64,000 bases of DNA. It comes from Marthasterias glacialis. Lineage: Eukaryota; Echinodermata; Asteroidea; Forcipulatida; Asteriidae. The stretch is from assembly GCA_911728455.2 (NCBI GenBank), contig OU452227.1, positions 16,322,110 to 16,386,109 of the forward strand, in the 5' to 3' direction. The first letter of the stretch is position 1; each line of letters begins with the position of its first letter. Shown in pieces: positions 56,646 through 64,000 of the stretch. A program made the position numbers and the translations under genes. The notes under the pieces are model-generated. The model worked only from the letters and a program-made list of their open reading frames with translations, had not been told where the DNA came from and did not search any database.

Positions 56646-57575
56646 AGGTCTCTCAAGCATTATGCCATCTGTACATGCATGCTCTGGATTGTCCTGGAAG
56701 GTGTGGTTCCTGTCATGCTCATCAGCTACTTAATGTACACATCGCTGCCCTGAAGATGTTTTGTTCATGTCTTTGGTCATGTCTCGGATTTTCTCTTCCT
56801 GGTGGACACATAAAAAATGATGAGTCAAACTGCACCTTTTCTCAAAGGCTCACTCAATTTGTCACATCAAAAGCACTGTACATTTTGTGCAGATCCTCCT
56901 CTTCGAGTGCAGGGAGTCATTCACTTTTCCAAACTTGGTTTCTTCATCTCCATTTGCCTGACTTTATAAGCATACATGTAATTAAACTTGACAAAATTAA
57001 GATCTTCAGTGTTTTTTTAAGTACCTGACAATGCCATACCGGATGCTTGATAAGCCATTCCTATGATAGGAAGTACTATCTTTTGTGTTGACATTACCAA
57101 AGAAATCTTCCAGTATGTCTGTAACTGGAAGTGTTCTGGAAGTTACAGTCATCTCGTCCTGTTTCTTTGCAGTCGGCCTATTTGTGAACTATTCATGCTG
57201 CATGATCAGTGTTTTTGTTGGTACTGTGACTGGCTTGCCCAAACACAAAATTCCTATCCTCTTTCGAACAGGAAAGAACATTTTTCTTTGGGAATAACTG
57301 CAACATTTGTGACATTGTTAATCTTATTGATCTCTAACAACAGTAACAACAGGCACATGAACGACTAATGATGTATGCAGACGATAAATAAATGGCATAA
57401 ATGGCACCACGCGCACCGCGGAACAAACACAATTTTATCTGTTTAATTTGTAAAAAAAAAAATAAATCAAATGTGACAAAGGGTTTTTATTTTTATTTTG
57501 AGTGTGTGAATGTAACTTTATTTGACCAATCAACGTTGTTGTGATTGCTACCCTTTTAGTATATCAGAAAGTTAA

Positions 57576-57727
57576 AGTTTTTATGCTTTTAAAATTTGGG
57601 CAACTAAAATGCACAGATTCCAAGCCTTGTGGGCTATTTAAAAAAGCTCAAGTTTTTATGCTTTTAAAAATTTGGGCAAGTAAAATGCACAGATTCCAAG
57701 TCTTGTGGGCTATTTAAAAAAGCTCAA
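57576..57727. repeat. 75-bp tandem duplication in ALG1 intron 3
   Basis: Two head-to-tail copies of agtttttatgcttttaaaa through ctatttaaaaaagctca, with about three differences (for example caagcc versus caagtc). It ends 123 bp before exon 4. Recent and local. Confidence 0.9.
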
Positions 57728-57850
57728 GTGGAAGGACTATATCAGCCAAGCATCAAACATCATTTGATGGTGAATGTCTAAATGATATTGATTCTTAAAA
57801 TAAACAAGTAAAGTGCTTCAAGTATAAAATGTTTCTTCTCTTTAATGTAG

Positions 57851-57999
57851 AATCCACCAGCCATACCAACATTAGCTGTGGCATGGGTCTGTAGTAGGTT
57901 GTATGGAAGTAAGTTCATCATTGATTGGCATAACTATGGCTACAGTCTGCTAGGTCTTACATTGGGAGAGGGACATATCTTGGTTAGATTTTCTAAGTG
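57851..57999 (+). CDS. ALG1: ALG1 exon 4
   Basis: 149 bp between acceptor tttaatgtag|aatcc and donor aagtg|gtgagt. It encodes NPPAIPTLAVAWVCSRLYGS, KFIIDWHNYGYSLLGLTLG and EGHILVRFSKW, the most conserved block of ALG1: NPP, then (I/V)IDWHNYGYS, then the KW followed in relatives by YE. The last codon (tg|g, Trp) is split, so at least one further exon must follow. I did not find it before 64000. Confidence 0.95.
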
Positions 58000-58072
58000 G
58001 TGAGTATTACTTTATGATACTTAAGCAAAATGTTGTTCTTGAAAGGGAGATTATGTAAAGTGCATGTATGAG

Positions 58073-58199
58073 GGTCGATTTCACAAAGCACTAAGTTTCA
58101 TCTTAAGATGAGTTGTCAGTATTACCATAGTGATTGGTATTGTGACATCACACTTTGCTTAGCAATTAAGATTAATCTTAACTCTTTGTGAAATCGACC
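58073..58199. mobile_element. 127-bp MITE with 16-bp perfect TIRs
   Basis: Ends ggtcgatttcacaaag and ctttgtgaaatcgacc are exact complements. The interior has tcatcttaagatgagt and ttaagattaatcttaact palindromic words. Located 73 bp after ALG1 exon 4. Shares the tttcacaaag motif with the element at 56494. Confidence 0.8.
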
Positions 58200-58329
58200 A
58201 AAATTGAACTCTTAGCCACTTACCACTGGAAGACGTGTATACAAGGTAACTTTTTCTGGACATGCAAACGGACGCCAGATAGACACATTTAAAAAATATG
58301 TCCAGGCATGCCCACAGCAAGTGTTTTAA

Positions 58330-59775
58330 CATGTGTGAGATGTGAACTTAGCATGCACTCACTGTGTTGTGCTTCATTTGTCCTTTAAGAAAGACGGACA
58401 AAAGGTAGTGGAATTTTATGCTCCAAATCTCCCGCTTTCAGGGGTAATTGTGTAATCCCCAATTCCAGACCTTCATCCATTAGTTGGACAACTGAGGATT
58501 ATGGAATATCGTTTGGCTGGCACTACTGTATTCGGCATATGGGAGCCAGAGGAACGTACATGTATGTCCAAGATTCCAGCATACCATGGCTGATTATCGG
58601 CCATGGCTTACGGCCAACGTTTGGCCGATTCACGGTGAACAAAAGCCACATTTCCTCGAAAGAGGAAAAGAAATGATGGAACATTTTGTGAGAATTTTTG
58701 TTGTCTTTACTTTGTTAAGTCATGGTTTTGTTGTCACAACTAAATTCTCACCAACAAAAATGTTTCGGAATCCCAGCGGTAAGTGGTTATGTAAACTACA
58801 GGCTAGAGTCATACTCAACAGGTTTCAAGGTGGTCACTTCAGTTTTTCTCAAAGTGGCTATATCGGTATTTCTGTATATTTTGAGATATTTGTTAATGTG
58901 CGGTCGTATGAGGGTCAAAACTCATTTATAGATGCTTGAACTCATAATTTTGTTTGTCTTTAAAGTTATTGAGACCTTTAGATTGACAAATTTTTTCAAA
59001 TGCATGCATTTTTTTCTTATCCTGATAAATTGACAATGGCGCTGGTAACTACTATGGGTAGTTGCGCGTACATACCAGGTACCAGCCACAAAAATTTGAC
59101 AAATTATGTCTAGATTTTTGTTATGAATGTGGGATTCATAAAGAAAGTCAAGATTATAATATATGGAAGTTTTGAATTAAAACCACCCATTATCAATTAG
59201 AATTGTCAGAGATTATCAAAAACTGGAAAACTAGACAGTTGGATTCAAATGATTATCTGTGAAAGTATGAATAGAGCATCTGGATCCAAATGCACACAGT
59301 CTATCATCTGCATCAGCAATTGGATTATATCCATACAGCATGGAGATATTTAAATGCTCCACGACGAAAGCAATTTTTTTTTAGACTATCGTTGTCACAA
59401 TGAAACCCTGATTAAATAAAGTAAAGACAACAAATTTTCTAAAAAAATGCTCGGGGATTTTTCGTTCTCTTTTGAGAAAATATGGAATGTCATCACCATG
59501 AATCAGCCAAACCTTGGCTGTAAGCCTTGGCCAATAATCGGCACTGGTATGCTGGAATCTGGTACTTATATGCCAAATGAAATAATAAACAATGGTGGCT
59601 GCCTATCAATCAGTCGTAATCCTCATTTGTACAACAAAAGGACAAAAGTCCAGAATCGGGGATTACACAATAACCACCTGAAAAATTGGAGCATAAATTT
59701 CAGCACCCTTTGTCCTGCTTTGTATAGGATAAACAAAGCATAGTACGATGAGTGCATGCCCATGCACACTACACA
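58330..59775. mobile_element. Foldback MITE with ~400-bp inverted arms
   Basis: The left arm (about 58330-58765) and right arm (about 59395-59775) are long imperfect inverted repeats. They share catgcactca near the ends, aaatttatgctccaa, gtgtaatcccc, ttgtacaa/gttggacaa, gattccagcatacca, cttacggccaacgtttggc and gttgtctttactttgtt. The open frame at 58586-58939 lies in the left arm and has no recognised domain, so it is not called as a gene. A partial copy is at 53270. Confidence 0.72.
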
Positions 59776-60100
59776 ATGGAATGTTCCAGGCAAATTTATA
59801 CATACGTCAACTGACATGACCGACCCAACCAAAAGATAACGTTCTGAAACTGTTCCAATGTTATTAAACGTCTGCCGTTATTCAGTTTGGCATAAATGGA
59901 AAAGGTTGGCCTTATTTTGATCTTAAAAGAACCAGGAGCCTTGGGTGTTGGCCTCATGTTTGTGCACTGGCCCCATGACACTGCATAACTAAACAATAAT
60001 AGGGGGAACCTACATATGATCGTACAGCACTGTCATATTACACAAGACCTCGTTGTTAGGTGGAAAATTCCTAATGATTGCAATAACACTACTGCTTTTA

Positions 60101-61778
60101 TTAGCTGTTCCGACATAGTAGTCGGAACGGCTTTTGTTTTCATCAAGATTTTTATTTGTTTTTCTTCATATGAGTCTTTCTTTCTGCCAAAATCCCATAG
60201 GCTTTGTACAGAGATTTTGTTAGCTCCAAATAACTCACTTATAAAATACAAAAGAATTCAGATCCTATATCAAAGCTTAGGTCTTAAAGTTATGCCTAAG
60301 TGTAATTAGCTCAACATTATTAATTAATTGACTCAGTTATAATGACATGAATATTTATTTAGGCTATCTTCAGACCACCATATCTCGAAAAGCATATGTC
60401 CGATCTTTACATTTTTTACTTTTACACTTGCGGGATACTGCAGATGAGTTTGTTGGCTAAAAATATTTTGTTACGTCACCATGACATCATTTATAGCTTG
60501 TTTCGTATCTAATGTACAAAAGACATGGAACAATTTTCTAAATATGATGAAGTCCTGACACCATCATGCGGCAGACGCTATAACATTTTCTGTACAATGG
60601 TATATTTTTTACGGTCACAGACTTACACTAGTCTATTCCACGAATCGAAATTGCATTCCTGACCGGCTTCTGAACCAATGTAATTGTACAGAAGGTTATT
60701 TGGGGAAGACAAGGTTGGGCCTACGGAAATTGAAGCTTTTAACTTCCCACCGTGCTTCCGGGCCAACGTATTTGTATATGAATTTTGAATGGGTAGATCC
60801 GGAAGGTTGAGAGCTCCGCGCAGCATAATTAGCTAAGTCTAAATCCCGTGTGCGACTGATTTTATTGCGTTTTCAGTACACTGGACAGAGATTTCACAAT
60901 TGCAGACTTAAAAAAAATGTATCGATATGTATTTTACTAGATTCACAATATTTAAGGTTCTGCGTAGCGACTTCTAATCCGTGTGGGAATGTGGGCGATC
61001 ACGCACAAAATGCAAACTCTGCGAGGTATTTGATGTTGGTACGGGGTAGACCACATAGTTAACGTTTTAGATGGATAGTTCTTGTCGAAACAAGAACTTT
61101 GGTATTAGAGATTGTAATGAGTTAATAAAAAACAAAAACACAAATGCGTCTGCAGATTGTACACTAGGCTGTCACGAGCAGACAACATTATGTATTGTAT
61201 TCAAACTCCCACGAGGGATAATTATGGAGCTGTGGCTTAGTGGCAAAAGTCACGTCTTGGACTAACGCGATATGAGTTCAATACCTCCTCTTTGAGTATT
61301 TCTTTTCTAATTTTTTTTTTCCAAATAATAAAGTCCTCTTATTATAATTTCAAAACATCATATCTCCTGAGCCAAATTTCGAAGAGTCAAAATATGTGTA
61401 CCGTTTGTTGCTTACATCACATGTGACTATTGGTTCACGGGCTAATGCCCCAGTTTGACCTTTACTTCCAGTCCAAACAGGAAGCTCTAAATTTCAAAAA
61501 GTCATCTCGTGAACCATATGTCATTACGTCATAATCTTTGTACCATTTTGTAGCTTACAATTACATCACATGTGACTTTTGGTTTACAAGCGTGACCCCA
61601 CTTTGACCTTTACTTCCGGTCAAACAATTACAGTCCCAATGGTATCTATTACGTTTGCAGTCCTCATCAAAATCAAAATCTCTTCATTTTAAGGTGATCC
61701 AATACAAATAGTAAAACATGCTTACAAATAACCGGAACAGCTTTGTGTTTGTCCTAGTGACAAACACATAACGTCTAG
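60101..61778 (+). mobile_element. Helitron-like non-autonomous element, copy B
   Basis: Starts ttagctgttccgac...gtcggaacggc, as copy A does. The 3' end has a perfect 9-bp stem gtgtttgtc-ctagt-gacaaacac (61745-61767), then CTAG 11 bases later, followed by T-rich DNA. The interior shares acctttacttccggtc units but differs from copy A over several hundred bp, including a tRNA-like segment absent from A. Confidence 0.75.
61227..61298 (+). other. tRNA-like sequence (SINE head or tRNA relic)
   Basis: The words tggcttagtggc (A-box-like, TRGCnnAGynGG) and gagttcaataccc-like gagttcaatacctcc (B-box-like, GGTTCGANNCC) lie about 45 bp apart, with a cgtc...aacg potential anticodon stem between. The acceptor stem does not pair well, so this is more likely a tRNA-derived SINE head or a decayed tRNA captured by the Helitron-like element than a working tRNA. 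Confidence 0.35.
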
Positions 61779-62069
61779 TTTTTATTTGAACATGACCGAA
61801 TATATCCTTAAAAAGCAGCAGCAGCTCTTACTTTCTGTTGGAAAAAGTCAGCCAATTTCACTATTTGCAAAGGCCCACGAGTGGACAATTTTCTCTCTCG
61901 CATAGGGATGTTATTGACTACCAACTCTATGAGACCTGCTGTATGTGGTACGTCATTGCTGGTTCTTTGCACCGATAATGAGTCAATGTCGTGACTGTTT
62001 AGATACCAACTACAAATCACAACCGAATCTGTTTACCTGGTACCTTAGCTTTTAATAGGAATAACTACA

Positions 62070-62160
62070 TATGAGGATCTGGTCGTCACTAAGTGGTAAT
62101 GACCAAGTTGGTGGCTGGCTGCTTTTAATGGACCTTGTCATCAGCTTGAACCTTCAACAA
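62070..62160. mobile_element. Half-copy of the 52245 hairpin family
   Basis: Shares atgaggatctggtcgtcact, taagtggtaatgacca and gttggtggctggc with 52245-52395, but the second arm is absent. Confidence 0.45.
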
Positions 62161-62430
62161 ATTCATCTGGGGCCTAGACTTGCATCTTTATGTACTTGTA
62201 CCTTCTACAAAGGTTGCTTATTTACAGTATTTCTTTTGAAGATATGAAGTATACAAAGTTGTTTTGTAATGCAATTCTATTCACTTCCCAAACTATGATG
62301 ACAGTATTTTACAAAATGCTGAAGAGGTCTCTGCTTGAGCTCCTGTAACAGATATGCAATGGCCTTCTGGTTATTATTAGTTATCACACAAGCGCGAGTG
62401 GAATATTATACAAATATTGACTGCTTTGAG

Positions 62431-62529
62431 TGGCGTAGTAAAACTAGTCACTCTCGGTGATCCCCGGAGCAGCCTATCTATAGGATAGGCGGCCGGGGAT
62501 CACCGAGAGTGACTAGTTTTACTACGCCA
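62431..62529. mobile_element. Near-perfect hairpin, 37-bp arms
   Basis: The arm tggcgtagtaaaactagtca plus ctctcggtgatccccgg is repeated as its exact complement from 62493 to 62529 around a 25-bp loop that itself contains agcctatctataggata. Imperfect pairing extends outwards (caaatattgactgcttt and aaagcagtcaacatttg), giving a stem of about 65 bp. Confidence 0.85.
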
Positions 62530-62549
62530 CGAGATAAAGCAGTCAACAT

Positions 62550-62875
62550 TTGTTTTATAACACCTCAATTTTATCCATTTTGTGGTAATATTCGTTAAAC
62601 AACTGTGCGTATATCAGTCTTCAAACAACTGTATAAAATCTGACAGGAAATCTTGACAAAAAGAAACAGGGGGTACCACACTGCCTTCGTTCTCATATCG
62701 TATTTCAAATGGATGTATTATTTGATCGTTTCACCGGGTTCGAGGTTGTCGTTGGATAGTACCATTTAACAGTTCTTTTGGTCGGTGTGCAGTGTGATAG
62801 TAAAAATACACAACACCACGTGAGGCACATTCGGCCAATCAACAGATAGAATCAAAGGAAGAGGTGTTATAAAGG
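62550..62875. mobile_element. Possible short TIR element, ataacacctc ends
   Basis: Inverted ends tttataacacctc (62551-62565) and gaggtgttataaag (62860-62874) about 320 bp apart; a similar gtggaatattatac lies left of the hairpin at 62431. Boundaries and TSD unresolved. Confidence 0.4.
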
Positions 62876-62879
62876 TTAA

Positions 62880-64000
62880 TATCACACTCTTGTTGCTATG
62901 GGTCGACCTATTAGAATGGAGGATTCAAGTTTGCTTGAAGATAATACCAATTATCACAAAGTACACTGGATTTGATGTGAATAATTACAGTGTGGTATTT
63001 GTGATGGTTATTGGATTAGTATAATTCAATAAACCATTTGTTTCCATTAAAAAGCACTACTTTTGTTTTGTTGAAACTAAAAGTTTTATAAAAGTACATC
63101 AGTCAGGTACACATGAATTTTAAAATGAAAATATTTGTAATGTAATAATTTCATCCAGATCCATTATGTCAAGTGAGGTCAACATCACTTTGTATGTTGT
63201 CTGGTTTTTGATGTGGTGACGTCCCGGTTTTCTTTAGTAAGATCACCCTGTCCAGTGGGGTCCCAGATCCAGCAAAGATCTGGCAAACGGTCACCCTAAC
63301 GACTGTCGTTCAAGATATCTGGTTGTCTGTTTGAGACGGACCTCTTGATTGGTCGGACTCGACGGGCTCCCGCTTGGCTGCTAACCTCTGACCCGAAAGA
63401 AAGCTCCCGAACTGCCGTGATACGAGATGTTGGATTGGCTGTTTTAGACGGACCTCCCGACTGGTCCTCCTGACTGGTTCTCTTCTTGCTCTTCGACCTT
63501 TCACCTTTCAAATATCGAAATAGCTACGTCATTTTGGCACACATGCATCATTGCCAAGTACAAAGTACATTATGTATTCGGCCGGCCATTCACACCCCAA
63601 ATCATACTTCGTTACATGGTGTTGGAGGGGAGGTGGATGAGGTGGGGGGGAGGGAGGGAGGAGTTGCTCCAACCTGAACCCGAAACCTTTCAGCTTTTGC
63701 GAGCCCCACTTTCAAAATTTCATAAAGACATAACAACATTGTGTACCGATCTTACCAAACCCATTCTAGAAAATTATGACCCCTGAGTGCCCCCTTCAAA
63801 TGACAACCTTAATTACCCCACAGTACATTAAGTGCAACATTTCAAACACAAACGTTGCGCCAACCTAGTGGGTGCCATGCAAAGCGCGGCATCCAGCTAG
63901 TTTAAATTAAGTCATAACATGTCACCTTCAATCAGTCATTTGTGGTGTTGAAGCAAATGTTACTACCAACACCTGCTTTATAGCATGTCCTTGTAAATTG
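62880..64000. other. Right end, no gene recognised
   Basis: The sequence at 63230-63500 is more GC-rich and contains two related stretches (gacggacctcttgattggtc and gacggacctcccgactggtc). A G-rich block lies near 63625-63660. No further ALG1 exon was found in this stretch. Confidence 0.35.

Noticed and set aside
58586-58939. 117-codon frame
   Set aside because: It sits in the left arm of a foldback MITE; no conserved domain and the mirrored arm does not keep it open.
63296-63511. Minus-strand basic protein of 71 codons
   Set aside because: Two overlapping frames from a locally duplicated GC-rich stretch; composition reflects the repeat.

Overview
This window is nuclear DNA of an animal, not prokaryotic or organellar DNA. 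It holds one clear cellular gene with GT-AG introns, the dolichol-pathway mannosyltransferase ALG1. Almost everything else is repetitive: a 12.4 kb minisatellite, Ty3/Gypsy (Mag-like) and LINE retrotransposons, a Helitron-like family, and many short DNA transposons and palindromes. Short self-complementary words built on tgtacatg and taggcctata are frequent, and the gypsy element uses a tRNA-Leu primer site. This suggests a marine invertebrate deuterostome, perhaps an echinoderm. That is an inference from sequence texture; no species is identified.

Layout. 1-12389: about 200 copies of a 49/50-bp unit, interrupted by three near-identical 820-bp islands. The array shows higher-order and segmental (about 5.5 kb) duplication. 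13300-14571: 3' remnant of a Ty3/Gypsy element (integrase, polypurine tract, putative LTR). 14600-17712: several short DNA-transposon copies, one with a clean 8-bp target-site duplication (TSD). 18258-25560: a nearly full-length but broken Ty3/Gypsy element with short LTRs, a tRNA-Leu primer site, gag, protease, RT, RNase H and integrase, interrupted by about 1.36 kb of foreign sequence. 25600-28160: nested palindromic MITEs. 28332-33847: a large foldback-like element whose arms are inverted arrays of a ~195-bp repeat, with at least two further elements nested inside.

33995 onwards: ALG1 on the + strand. Exon 1 is at 33995-34265, exon 2 at 52905-52985, exon 3 at 55242-55348 and exon 4 at 57851-57999. 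The rest of the gene lies beyond the window or was not found. Intron 1 (18.6 kb) carries a 1.36-kb foldback element with an exact 8-bp TSD, a 120-bp palindromic MITE with a 9-bp TSD, a broken minus-strand transposon-like gene with its own intron, a Helitron-like element, and two head-to-tail copies of an LINE encoding a restriction-enzyme-like endonuclease (RLE). Introns 2-4 carry LINE fragments, MITEs and a second Helitron-like copy.

The genes do not form a pathway. ALG1 is the only host gene recognised; the others are mobile-element genes, mostly inactivated. The points most worth following up are the minisatellite with its co-amplified island, the layered foldback element ending 147 bp upstream of the ALG1 start codon, and the small TIR families with exact TSDs.
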